A DNA stretch of 32,565 nucleotides from SIG510 sp045540975. GTDB lineage: Bacteria > Bacillota > Clostridia > Oscillospirales > JAAYXM01. The stretch lies in contig JAZQIE010000076.1 in NCBI GenBank assembly GCA_045540975.1, positions 1 through 32,565 on the forward strand. The letters are read 5' to 3'. Positions 5,869 through 13,227 of this stretch are shown here, piece by piece. Made by a program: the position numbers and the translations under genes. Under the pieces are notes generated by a model that was not told where the DNA came from, searched no databases, and saw only the letters and a program-made list of their open reading frames with translations. Every line of letters begins with the position of its first letter. Within the stretch, counting starts at the first letter, position 1.

Positions 5869-7914
5869 CTAAAATTCACCGAACGTGATTTGTTCATTTT
5901 CGTCTATAACGGCTGCTCGCGCTTCATCCGACACAACCGCATCCCCGGTCATGTTCAAAAAGTCTTCCTCACTCAAAACGGAGATGCCGAGTTCTTGCGC
6001 CTTTCTCAACTTTGAGCCGGCATCCTCCCCTGCGACCACATACGTGGTTTTCTTTGAGACAGAGGATGCTACCTTTCCGCCAAAGGACTGAATGAGTTCA
6101 CTCGCTTCGTCACGCGTAAAGCGAGAAAGAGCACCGGTCAAAACAAATACCATTCCTGCAAAGCGATGGTCAACAACTTCAGAAATATCGCTGAAATTGA
6201 GGCCCGCATCGCGCAGCTTCTGCAAAAATGCATCCGCTGAGGAAAACCAGTTCACAATACTGTGCGCGATCACGGGTCCTACCTCATCTACGGTGCAAAG
6301 TTCTTCTTCGCTCGCCTCTTTCAGCGCATCCAACGTGCCGAAATGCTGTGACAAGACCTTTGCGGTCTTTTGCCCGACATGACGAATTCCCAATGCAAAT
6401 AAAAGCTTCCCCAAGTCATTCTTTTTGGTTTTCTCGATCGCGTCAATTAAATTTTGCGCAGACTTGGCGCCCATTCTCGGAAGCATCGCAACATCCGATG
6501 CGCGAAGGGTGTATAAATCCGCAGAGTCGGAAACCAACTTCTCATCGACCAATAAATCCACCAAAGCGGGACCGAGTCCCTCAATATCCATTGCCGCGCG
6601 GGATGCAAAATGGATGATATTCCGCCGAATCTGTGCAGGACAATCCGCACTTTGGCAACGAACTGCTGCTTCCTCTTCGTCTTGGAAGACCTCCGAGCCA
6701 CAAGCGGGACATCTGGTTGGCATCACATACGGAGTCGCATCTTGCGGACGCTTCTCCAAAACGACACGTACCACCTCGGGGATAATATCGCCCGCTTTTT
6801 GAACAACTACCGTGTCTCCGATACGGATGTCGCGTTCTTTAATAAAATCGCGATTATGCAGGGTTGCGCGGCTCACGGTTACACCGGCGACGCGAACAGG
6901 CTCAAGCACCGCATTGGGCGTCAGCACTCCCGTGCGCCCGACTTGGATCACAATGTCCCGCAGCACGGTCTGCTTCTGTTCGGGCGGATATTTATACGCA
7001 ATTGCCCATTTGGGGAATTTACTTGTTTTTCCGAGTCTGGAGCGCTCTGCGATTTGATTGACTTTAATGACCGCCCCGTCAATCTGAAACGGAAGTTCAC
7101 CGCGCATTTCTCCCAAGCGGAGAACTTCGGAAAATGCATCATCAATGTTGGAAAATGCGCTATAAAACGGACTGACACAAAATCCCAGCGACTTTAAATA
7201 ATCAAGCGCCACGGTGTGTGTCTCAAATTCCATTCCCTCGGCTGTCTGCAGATTGAAAATCAAGATGTCAAGTTTGCGCTCTGCTGCAATTTTGGAATCC
7301 AACTGACGCAGTGATCCTGCCGCAGCATTGCGCGGATTCGCAAATAAGGGTTCGCCGCGATCCTCACGTTCTTCGTTCAACTGCAAAAATACTTCTCGGG
7401 ACATATACACTTCACCGCGCACAATCAAACGCGGAGGTGCATTGGGGATAGACAGCGGAACAGACCGAATGGTACGGATGTTGTTTGTTACAACCTCACC
7501 GACCACACCGTCACCGCGCGTCACACCGCGAACCAGTTTGCCGTCTTCGTATTCCAGCGAAACGGAGAGACCGTCAATTTTGCATTCTACAACGTATTGC
7601 GGGTCAGTTACAATCTCTCTGACACGTACATCAAATGAGAGGACTTCTTCTTTCGAGAATGCATCCTGCAAACTGTCCATCGGGATTGGATGGGTATGCG
7701 ACTCAAATTGCTCCAAAACCGCGCCGCCGACACGCTGGGTCGGTGAATCATCGGTAATCCATTCGGGATGAAGCGCCTCAATTTCTTTGAGACGATTCAT
7801 CAGCATGTCATATTCATAATCCGAAACTGCAGGGGCATCCTGCACATAATATAATGTGCTGTAATGCTGAAGAGTTTGTTTTAATTGTTCCAGTTCCTGC
7901 TTCAACTTCTCCAT
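5869..7914 (-). CDS. ligA: NAD-dependent DNA ligase LigA
   Basis: A 681-residue DNA ligase that seals nicks during replication and repair using NAD+. The order is an N-terminal NMN-binding Ia domain, an adenylation domain with the active-site lysine K112 in CKIDG, and an OB fold. A Cys4 zinc finger (C402, C405, C420, C425), helix-hairpin-helix repeats and a C-terminal BRCT domain (about 586-656) follow. A short extra tail of about 25 residues follows the BRCT domain. I chose ATG 7914 because AGGAG is eight bases upstream; the longer frame runs through the promoter. All expected motifs are intact. Confidence 0.97.
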   Translation of the reverse strand: MEKLKQELEQLKQTLQHYSTLYYVQDAPAVSDYEYDMLMNRLKEIEALHPEWITDDSPTQRVGGAVLEQFESHTHPIPMDSLQDAFSKEEVLSFDVRVREIVTDPQYVVECKIDGLSVSLEYEDGKLVRGVTRGDGVVGEVVTNNIRTIRSVPLSIPNAPPRLIVRGEVYMSREVFLQLNEEREDRGEPLFANPRNAAAGSLRQLDSKIAAERKLDILIFNLQTAEGMEFETHTVALDYLKSLGFCVSPFYSAFSNIDDAFSEVLRLGEMRGELPFQIDGAVIKVNQIAERSRLGKTSKFPKWAIAYKYPPEQKQTVLRDIVIQVGRTGVLTPNAVLEPVRVAGVTVSRATLHNRDFIKERDIRIGDTVVVQKAGDIIPEVVRVVLEKRPQDATPYVMPTRCPACGSEVFQDEEEAAVRCQSADCPAQIRRNIIHFASRAAMDIEGLGPALVDLLVDEKLVSDSADLYTLRASDVAMLPRMGAKSAQNLIDAIEKTKKNDLGKLLFALGIRHVGQKTAKVLSQHFGTLDALKEASEEELCTVDEVGPVIAHSIVNWFSSADAFLQKLRDAGLNFSDISEVVDHRFAGMVFVLTGALSRFTRDEASELIQSFGGKVASSVSKKTTYVVAGEDAGSKLRKAQELGISVLSEEDFLNMTGDAVVSDEARAAVIDENEQITFGEF

Positions 7915-7945
7915 AAGGATTTCTCCTGTTCCTATTGTTATATTT

Positions 7946-7974
7946 ATTATAGCAGGTTTTCTCTCATCATTCAA
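7946..7974 (-). promoter_or_regulatory. Predicted sigma-A promoter for ligA
   Basis: On the minus strand TTGAAT (7969-7974), a 17-base spacer and TATAAT (7946-7951) lie just upstream of the ligA ribosome binding site. The -35 element overlaps the yunB stop codon, so ligA can be transcribed in growing cells independently of yunB. Confidence 0.75.
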
Positions 7975-8575
7975 TGCCTGCAAAAAATTCCGGTGTTTTT
8001 CCGACCACTACGGTTTCCGCAAGGCAGAGGTCGATTTCAACTGTTTTTCCAATTACTTTGGACAGATATAAAATTCCGGTATGTATTTTCAGGCGCATAA
8101 CAAGTTTGTGGAGTGTCTGGTTAATCCCCGCATCTGTAAATTCATTGATATATTCCGCTTCGATTGTGGAAACCGGCAAAACAGATAAATGCAATTTCGG
8201 TCCTCTCCCCGAGAAAAACAAAGATCCTGTAATGCTTCCGAGCGGGATTTGAATCTCGCGGTTTGTTTCACGCCGCAACTCACAAATTAGGTTTGAAATG
8301 GTTTGTGTTTTGATGGTGTTGAGTAATCGCGTCTCTGTTTTCAGCGCAATAATATCTCCTGCTTCGTTATACTCAACTCTGACCGGGTCACCGTAATCTT
8401 TTACCGTATCCGCAATGACATCATTTGCCGCTTGATAAGTCATTTGATACAACGCCGCAGAAGCATACTCGAGAAGAGCAGGCTTGATAAATTGATAAAA
8501 CGCGGCAATCAATCCAAAAATCAGAACCGGAATTACAACACGAGAACATTTGAATCTATGCATCCGTATACTCAA
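7967..8575 (-). CDS. yunB: Sporulation protein YunB
   Basis: A 202-residue protein with an N-terminal basic segment, a membrane helix (about residues 12-30) and an extracytoplasmic domain. The YunB hallmark IPLGSITGSLFFSGRGPKL is near the middle. In B. subtilis YunB is made under sigma-E in the mother cell and affects sporulation; its biochemical role is unknown. The start is chosen by promoter position. A good sigma-E-like promoter at 8601-8628 rules out the upstream ATG at 8611, and TTG 8575 has GAAAGGTG about nine bases upstream. ATG 8563 is the alternative. It is shorter than the B. subtilis protein (about 250 residues). Confidence 0.85.
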   Translation of the reverse strand: MSIRMHRFKCSRVVIPVLIFGLIAAFYQFIKPALLEYASAALYQMTYQAANDVIADTVKDYGDPVRVEYNEAGDIIALKTETRLLNTIKTQTISNLICELRRETNREIQIPLGSITGSLFFSGRGPKLHLSVLPVSTIEAEYINEFTDAGINQTLHKLVMRLKIHTGILYLSKVIGKTVEIDLCLAETVVVGKTPEFFAGIE

Positions 8576-8600
8576 AACAGCACACACCTTTCGTTTAATC

Positions 8601-8628
8601 AGTGTATGCATGTTTTCCGAAAATGTTA
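8601..8628 (-). promoter_or_regulatory. Predicted sigma-E promoter for yunB
   Basis: On the minus strand TAACATT (8622-8628) matches the sigma-E -35 consensus KMATATT at six of seven positions. After a 13-base spacer, CATACACT (8601-8608) matches CATACAHT fully. The predicted start falls just upstream of the yunB Shine-Dalgarno sequence, giving a leader of about 20 bases. Confidence 0.65.
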
Positions 8629-8632
8629 CAAA

Positions 8633-8661
8633 TTGCATCCTGTCGATACTTGTGGTATAAT
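8633..8661 (+). promoter_or_regulatory. Predicted extended -10 sigma-A promoter for the XerC-like recombinase
   Basis: TTGCAT (8633-8638), a 17-base spacer and TATAAT (8656-8661), with the extended TG dinucleotide before the -10, make a strong vegetative promoter. It lies back to back with the yunB sigma-E promoter, with four bases between the two -35 elements. Confidence 0.85.
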
Positions 8662-8682
8662 ATGAACAAGGAGGGATGCGAA

Positions 8683-9714
8683 ATGGCAGTTGATTATCGC
8701 AGCGAGATGCCACCGCTCTTGCGCGACTTTACCGGTTATTTGGTCACAATCAGCGGAAAATCACCCAAGACTGCGGACCAATACTATCTGGATTTACGTA
8801 TGTTTTTCCGCTTTATGAAATGTCATTTCGGCGGACCGTATTCTATGGATGAGTTAGACCAAATTCCCATCGATGATATTGACATTAACTTTATCAAGCA
8901 AATCAAACTGACCGATATTTATCAGTTTTTGGATTTTCTGGCTCGTGACCGCGAAAAGCACAAAAACAGTATTTCCACCGGCTACGGTCTGGAAGCATCC
9001 TCTCGCTCTCGTAAAGTTTCCGCAATTCGTTCCTTTTTCTCTTATTTGGAGCGAAAAGCACAACTCATCGAGTATAATCCTGCAAAGGAATTAGAACTCC
9101 CAAAGCAAAAAAAGAAGCTTGTGCGTTATCTTGACTTTGAGTCGAGCAAGGCGCTGCTCTCGCATATCTCAGGGAAAAATGAAGTGCGCGATTATTGTAT
9201 TATCACGCTGTTTCTTAATTGCGGAATGCGTGTTTCCGAGCTGGTTGGCATCAATCTGACCGATATTCAAGGTGACCGTTTAAGAGTGCTGGGCAAAGGC
9301 AACCGTGAACGGATGCTGTATCTCAACGACGCGTGTCTGGACGCGCTCAATGCATATTTGCCGATTCGCAGGGCAATGACCGATATTCGTGCAAAAGATG
9401 CAAATGCGCTGTTTGTGAGTCAAAAGCGGAATCGCATCAGCACAGAGACTGTGAAGTGGTTAGTCAAAAAATACTGTGCATTTGCAGGGCTCGACCCAAA
9501 AATCTCGGTGCATAAGTTACGCCATACTTCTGCTACTCTGATGCACCGCGGCGGTGTTGACCTCCGCGTGCTGCAGGAGATTCTCGGACACAAGAATTTG
9601 AACACCACAGAAATCTACACACATGTCGACAGCGATGATATGCGCCTTGCAACTCGGGCAAATCCCCTTTCCGATATAAAACGCGACAAAAACAATGACG
9701 ATGAGGACGAATAA
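8683..9714 (+). CDS. XerC-like tyrosine recombinase
   Basis: A 343-residue site-specific tyrosine recombinase with an N-terminal SAM-like core-binding domain (about residues 10-125) and a C-terminal catalytic domain. The catalytic residues are all present: R183 in GMRVSEL, K205 in LGKGNRE, H277 and R280 in HKLRHTS, H303 in LGHKNL, and nucleophile Y312. An acidic, Lys/Asp-rich tail follows. The start at ATG 8683 has AAGGAGG eight bases upstream. It is the only complete plus-strand gene, is single, and has its own promoter and terminator. Chromosome dimer resolution is likely because a XerD-like partner lies 870 bases away, but no dif-like site is visible in the window. Confidence 0.92.
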   Translation: MAVDYRSEMPPLLRDFTGYLVTISGKSPKTADQYYLDLRMFFRFMKCHFGGPYSMDELDQIPIDDIDINFIKQIKLTDIYQFLDFLARDREKHKNSISTGYGLEASSRSRKVSAIRSFFSYLERKAQLIEYNPAKELELPKQKKKLVRYLDFESSKALLSHISGKNEVRDYCIITLFLNCGMRVSELVGINLTDIQGDRLRVLGKGNRERMLYLNDACLDALNAYLPIRRAMTDIRAKDANALFVSQKRNRISTETVKWLVKKYCAFAGLDPKISVHKLRHTSATLMHRGGVDLRVLQEILGHKNLNTTEIYTHVDSDDMRLATRANPLSDIKRDKNNDDEDE

Positions 9715-9715
9715 C

Positions 9716-9750
9716 AATAGCCACGGTAATCTTGAATTACCGTGGCTATT
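9716..9750. terminator. Bidirectional terminator between the XerC-like gene and the YesL-like gene
   Basis: A 15-bp perfect inverted repeat (9716-9730 with 9736-9750) with a 5-base loop begins one base after the stop codon of the plus-strand recombinase and three bases beyond the stop of the convergent gene. The flanking T-tract is weak, but the position between convergent genes supports a terminator. Confidence 0.8.
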
Positions 9751-9753
9751 ACT

Positions 9754-10572
9754 TTATTCTTCAATTTCTTTGGTTTCTTCTGGATACATGTACTTCTTCA
9801 CAATCGGGAATGTCAAATACATTGCAATAAAGCTGCTAAATGAGAACAAGATGGTGCAGCTCAAAACGATATCGACATAAGAGGTTGAGAGGAAAGAGAA
9901 AACTACAACCGCAATCAAAATCAGCGCAAGGATATTCTTGAAAAATCCGAGAACAACAAAGAGCAACGAATTTTTGAAAATGTCCTTGAGTTTGAGTTCA
10001 ACCGAAACCGCGATTGTGTACGTGTAAAAGCGCATCATGAAATACACAAGCATAATCAGAATGGCAAGATACTTCATAACAGACATGAAATAGAAATAAC
10101 TTCCGGAAACAACGCTTAAATCCATGGAGAGATAAAGCAGTAAACTCAAGCACAAAAGGACATCAAGAACGCCGAGAGCAAGGCCTTGTTTCCAGTTTTC
10201 TTTCGCGCGGCTGAAGAAGTCGGAAAACCACGCATGCTGCTCGGTTGCATGACAGCGGATTACATAAGTAAATCCGCAAGTAAGCGGGCCGAATGCCAAA
10301 GCGGATACGGAGCAAAGAAGGATTTTCACGATTGACGGCAGCCACGGAAGCTCAATCAGCTTCAGTAAAATCTTAGCGGCATATGTATTGTCAATTATCT
10401 CGGGAGATGGCTGAAACAAGACCAGAACCGTATAAAACGCACCACAGATAAGCGGTAATATGCAAAGGAAATAGACCAGATTCAACAGTACAAGTTTCGG
10501 AAATTTGCGATAGACCAGCTCAAAAAAAGTGACAAAACTGTTCTTTTTCTTCAATTCGGAATGGTTACTCAT
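9754..10572 (-). CDS. YesL-like (DUF624) polytopic membrane protein
   Basis: A 272-residue protein with about six membrane helices. The segment FGPLTCGFTYVIRC followed by a polar loop and DFFSRAKENWKQG resembles the DUF624/YesL family, in which a conserved GP-containing helix is followed by a DFF...K.N motif. The role of this family is unknown; some members sit beside carbohydrate uptake genes, but no such genes are here. AAAGGAG lies six bases before ATG 10572, and the gene starts 11 bases after the xerD stop, so it is probably the last gene of the proC-spoIIM-xerD unit. Confidence 0.65.
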   Translation of the reverse strand: MSNHSELKKKNSFVTFFELVYRKFPKLVLLNLVYFLCILPLICGAFYTVLVLFQPSPEIIDNTYAAKILLKLIELPWLPSIVKILLCSVSALAFGPLTCGFTYVIRCHATEQHAWFSDFFSRAKENWKQGLALGVLDVLLCLSLLLYLSMDLSVVSGSYFYFMSVMKYLAILIMLVYFMMRFYTYTIAVSVELKLKDIFKNSLLFVVLGFFKNILALILIAVVVFSFLSTSYVDIVLSCTILFSFSSFIAMYLTFPIVKKYMYPEETKEIEE

Positions 10573-10583
10573 ATTTTACTCCT

Positions 10584-11465
10584 TTATGCGCGGGGGTGGA
10601 ATTTTTGATAGGTTTTCTTCAGATTCTCTTGAATCATCTGCGAATAAATCTGGGTGGAGGAAATATCGGCATGTCCGAGCATTTCCTGAATCGAGCGAAG
10701 ATCTGCACCGTTTTTTAAGAGATGCGCCGCAAAGGAATGACGAAGGGTATGCGGTGTAATCTCTTTTTTGATTTTGGCACTCTCTTGATACTGTTTAATC
10801 AATTTCCAAAAGCCCTGACGTGTCATTCGTTCACCGTTTAAGTTGACAAACAGCGCTTTTTCTTTCGGAGATGCAAGTGCCTTTCGCGCAATTCTGCAGT
10901 AATCCGAAACCGCCTTAATTGCCGCGGGATAGAGCGGTATCATACGCTCTTTTTTTGCGGAAACACAACGAATGAATCCCAAATCGAAATTGATGTGGTT
11001 CATATCAAGCCCAATTAACTCGCTGACGCGGATTCCGGTCGCATACAACAACTCAAGCATCGCTTTGTCGCGGTAACCCTTGAATGTGGTGCAATCCGGC
11101 TGGCGCAAGAGCAGTTCCACTTCCGAGCCGCTCAGGATTTGAGGAAGCTTTTTTGCGGTTTTTGCATACTTAATATCTGCGGTGGGATTGGTTTGGGCAA
11201 ACCCACGAAGAATCAAGAATTGGAAAAAAGAACGGATCGAGGCAACCGAACGCGAGATGGTCGCCTGAGACTTCCCTTCTGTTTGGAGTGATGCAACAAA
11301 CCCCGAAACCGTTTCCGATTTCACACGGTCAGGTTGAGAAATCCCGTTTTGCTCTAAATAGTCCGTAAACCGCTGGACATCGCGCAGATAGGAAGACACC
11401 GTGTTTTCCGAGGACTTCTTGGATTCGGTTAAATATTCACGAAAGCTTTCAAAATATTCGGTCAC
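10584..11465 (-). CDS. xerD: Tyrosine recombinase XerD
   Basis: A 293-residue tyrosine recombinase of normal XerD length. It has an N-terminal DNA-binding domain (about residues 1-88) and a catalytic domain with R146 in GIRVSEL, a lysine at 171 or 172 in SAKKERMIPL, H239 and R242 in HTLRHSF, H265 in LGHADIS and nucleophile Y274. The final residues (KKTYQKFHPRA) match the C-terminus of XerD proteins. It begins at GTG 11465 with AGGAGG upstream. It follows spoIIM, as in B. subtilis, where spoIIM and ripX/xerD are neighbours. It probably acts with the XerC-like protein in chromosome dimer resolution. Confidence 0.93.
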   Translation of the reverse strand: MTEYFESFREYLTESKKSSENTVSSYLRDVQRFTDYLEQNGISQPDRVKSETVSGFVASLQTEGKSQATISRSVASIRSFFQFLILRGFAQTNPTADIKYAKTAKKLPQILSGSEVELLLRQPDCTTFKGYRDKAMLELLYATGIRVSELIGLDMNHINFDLGFIRCVSAKKERMIPLYPAAIKAVSDYCRIARKALASPKEKALFVNLNGERMTRQGFWKLIKQYQESAKIKKEITPHTLRHSFAAHLLKNGADLRSIQEMLGHADISSTQIYSQMIQENLKKTYQKFHPRA

Positions 11466-11483
11466 GGAATCTCCCCTCCTTTT

Positions 11484-12101
11484 TCAGAAAATTAAATGAT
11501 TCAAAACCAAAGAAACCGCACGTGCGGTCAAACTGAAATCCAAAACGGCTCCGATTGGCAAGAGAATCAGAGAACTGACAAGCGCCAAAACAAATCCGCG
11601 CGGAAATTTTACACGCCCATCCGCTGTTGGAAGCATTGTTTGAAAGAACTGCTTTGAGAGCAGAAAACACTGCACGGACAAAATTATCAAACAAGGGATA
11701 ATCGTAAGTGTGCGAATTCCAAAGCTTGCCGCTCCGAGCAATGCTCCTTGCCAACCGAGCAAGCGGACCATAGCGGAAACCGAGAAAGACAGCAAATAGC
11801 CTTGTAACACCACCGATATCGGAATTGCCACCACACCAAAACAGGTAAACGACAGACATAAAACCAATAACGGGATTCTTGAAATCTGCCAAAACGATAC
11901 AATCGGAGACGCTTGAGCGTGGTTTGTATAAATAAAGGCGTTGATATCGGAAAATACCGCCTGCTTTGACGATAGATTTAAAAAAGTTGCGGTTAAAACA
12001 CCGGCAATGATACCAAGCAACAATAAAACAGAAAAGAATAGTGAGAGCCGCAACGTAGAAGTCGCATCACTGTTTGAACGTAAGGTAAACCGAAATCGCA
12101 T
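11484..12101 (-). CDS. spoIIM: Stage II sporulation protein M (SpoIIM)
   Basis: A 205-residue membrane protein with five or six hydrophobic helices. SpoIIM recruits the SpoIIP and SpoIID peptidoglycan hydrolases that drive engulfment of the forespore. Length and topology match (B. subtilis about 214 residues). ATG 12101 is preceded by AAAGGGGA at an eight-base spacing. That ribosome binding site forms the 3' arm of a 12-bp hairpin, and a sigma-E-like -10 element lies at the hairpin's 5' edge (see separate entries). It sits between proC and xerD, both growth-phase genes, so a way to keep it off during growth would be expected. Confidence 0.9.
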   Translation of the reverse strand: MRFRFTLRSNSDATSTLRLSLFFSVLLLLGIIAGVLTATFLNLSSKQAVFSDINAFIYTNHAQASPIVSFWQISRIPLLVLCLSFTCFGVVAIPISVVLQGYLLSFSVSAMVRLLGWQGALLGAASFGIRTLTIIPCLIILSVQCFLLSKQFFQTMLPTADGRVKFPRGFVLALVSSLILLPIGAVLDFSLTARAVSLVLNHLIF

Positions 12102-12109
12102 TGTACTCG

Positions 12110-12146
12110 TCCCCTTTCTGCAAATACTTTATGAGCAGAAAGAGAA
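12110..12146 (-). promoter_or_regulatory. Hairpin hiding the spoIIM Shine-Dalgarno sequence
   Basis: On the minus strand a 5' arm (12146-12135) pairs with a 3' arm (12121-12110) over 12 base pairs with two G-T wobbles and a 13-base loop. The 3' arm contains AAAGGGGA, the only good Shine-Dalgarno sequence for spoIIM. A transcript reading through from proC would fold this way. A transcript starting about seven bases after the -10 element at 12146-12153 would lack most of the 5' arm. Confidence 0.6.
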
Positions 12147-12153
12147 AAGTATG
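12146..12153 (-). promoter_or_regulatory. Candidate sigma-E -10 element for spoIIM
   Basis: CATACTTT on the minus strand directly follows the proC stop codon and matches the sigma-E -10 consensus CATACAHT at seven of eight positions. No convincing -35 element is visible at 13-15 bases; the best 14-base-spaced heptamer (12168-12174) matches four of seven. In B. subtilis spoIIM is a sigma-E gene, which supports the reading. Confidence 0.4.
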
Positions 12154-12963
12154 TTATTTACGTCCCAATTCATCTGCGCGCAGGATACAACGTGCAAAGA
12201 CGTCGTCCATAAACGCTTCAAAATTCCAATCATCAAAGGCGGACAGGGCTGCAACTGTCGTTCCACCCTTTGATGAAACCTGAGCAATCAGTTCATCGGG
12301 GGTTTTCCCACTTTCCGAAAGCATATGAGCCGCTCCGAGCATAGTTTCTGTTGCAAGCTGTAACGCGGTTTCATACGGAATCCCGTTTCTCTCGGCAGAC
12401 TCCGCCATTGCGCGGATAAAGCGGAAAAAGAAAGCGGGAGAAGAACTTGACACGGGAATTACTGCATTGATTTTCGATTCGTCCAAGAAAGCAACTTTCC
12501 CTGCAGAAGAAAGGATTTCGACCGCTGCGGAAACGAATTGATCCGGGCAGTTCTCGGGAGTTGCGATCACAGAAGCCCCCTTCATGACAAGCATCGGGGT
12601 ATTCGGCAAAACGCGAATATAATACGTTTCGTTTCCGAGAACAGAACGCAGAGAATCAACAGAGATTCCTGCCGCAATCGAAATCAGGCACTTCCCGGCC
12701 ATTCTGCCGACCAAATCCGGTAAAACAGCGGGAACAACTTGCGGCTTCACCGCAAGAACAATCATGTCACAAGATGCAACAAGTGCTTCATTCGATTCGG
12801 AAACAGAGATTCCCTTTTCCGCAAACGACATGCGTTTCTCGGCATTCGGATCGAACACATGAATATTCGATGGCGGCAAACAATTCGAGCGCAGCATTGC
12901 GTCAATCATTGCACCTGCCATATTACCGCCGCCGATATAACCGATATGAAGTAACTCTTGCAT
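12154..12963 (-). CDS. proC: Pyrroline-5-carboxylate reductase
   Basis: A 269-residue enzyme that reduces 1-pyrroline-5-carboxylate to proline with NAD(P)H, the last step of proline synthesis. The N-terminal Rossmann motif IGYIGGGNMAGAM is at about residues 7-19. The conserved helical C-terminal domain has the family segment VSSSSPAFFFRFIRAMAESA and the signature SSKGGTTVAAL. AAAAGGAG precedes ATG 12963 and a good sigma-A promoter lies upstream. The gene heads the proC-spoIIM-xerD unit. Confidence 0.96.
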   Translation of the reverse strand: MQELLHIGYIGGGNMAGAMIDAMLRSNCLPPSNIHVFDPNAEKRMSFAEKGISVSESNEALVASCDMIVLAVKPQVVPAVLPDLVGRMAGKCLISIAAGISVDSLRSVLGNETYYIRVLPNTPMLVMKGASVIATPENCPDQFVSAAVEILSSAGKVAFLDESKINAVIPVSSSSPAFFFRFIRAMAESAERNGIPYETALQLATETMLGAAHMLSESGKTPDELIAQVSSKGGTTVAALSAFDDWNFEAFMDDVFARCILRADELGRK

Positions 12964-13003
12964 GCTGAAACTCCTTTTTACTTTACATAAAACCTGCCAA
13001 ATA

Positions 13004-13032
13004 ATAATACCTTATTTTTCTATGAATTTCAA
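13004..13032 (-). promoter_or_regulatory. Predicted sigma-A promoter for proC
   Basis: TTGAAA (13027-13032), a 17-base spacer and TATTAT (13004-13009) on the minus strand lie about 40 bases before the proC start. Two copies of ATTATGTAAAC occur just upstream (13067-13077 and 13081-13091). Confidence 0.7.
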
Positions 13033-13066
13033 GTGATTTTCACCGATTTTTAAGTAATGACTAAGA

Positions 13067-13091
13067 ATTATGTAAACTGTATTATGTAAAC
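13067..13091. repeat. Pair of 11-bp direct repeats upstream of proC
   Basis: ATTATGTAAAC occurs twice (13067-13077 and 13081-13091) with a 14-bp period, ending about 35 bases upstream of the proC -35 element. It lies in the 264-base gap between radA and proC, which otherwise holds only the radA terminator, the proC promoter and an imperfect CCAC...GTGG dyad near 13103-13117. Its role is unknown; it could bind a regulator or be chance. Confidence 0.4.
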
Positions 13092-13169
13092 CTCGCAACC
13101 AACCACCATTAGTAGTGGAATCAGTCGGAGCCGCCCACGATATTTCGTGTCGGCAAATTTTTGCAATTT

Positions 13170-13205
13170 TCAAAAAAATAATGGCGTGCCACAAAGCACG
13201 CCATT
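13170..13205 (-). terminator. Terminator after radA, end of the long yicC-radA operon
   Basis: On the minus strand a 10-bp perfect GC-rich stem (13196-13205 with 13180-13189) and a 6-base loop are followed by a tract with seven consecutive T. It begins 22 bases after the radA stop and is a strong intrinsic terminator. Confidence 0.9.
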
Positions 13206-13227
13206 CGATTGAACAGACTCCCCTACC

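Noticed and set aside
6610..7197. A long plus-strand open frame (195 codons) opposite ligA
   Set aside because: It lies wholly antisense to well-conserved ligA, has no ribosome binding site or family motif, and its composition mirrors the opposite strand.
8683..9714. Plus-strand recombinase as the integrase of a mobile element
   Set aside because: No excision gene, cargo, flanking tRNA or direct repeats are visible; both flanks are core genes.
9716..9750. Palindrome next to the recombinase gene as a possible dif or att site
   Set aside because: A perfect 15-bp inverted repeat with a 5-base loop between convergent genes is better explained as a bidirectional terminator; it lacks the two imperfect 11-bp arms and 6-bp centre of a dif site.
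13012..13194. A 60-codon minus-strand frame in the radA-proC gap
   Set aside because: It starts inside the radA terminator and runs through the proC promoter; no ribosome binding site or recognised motif.
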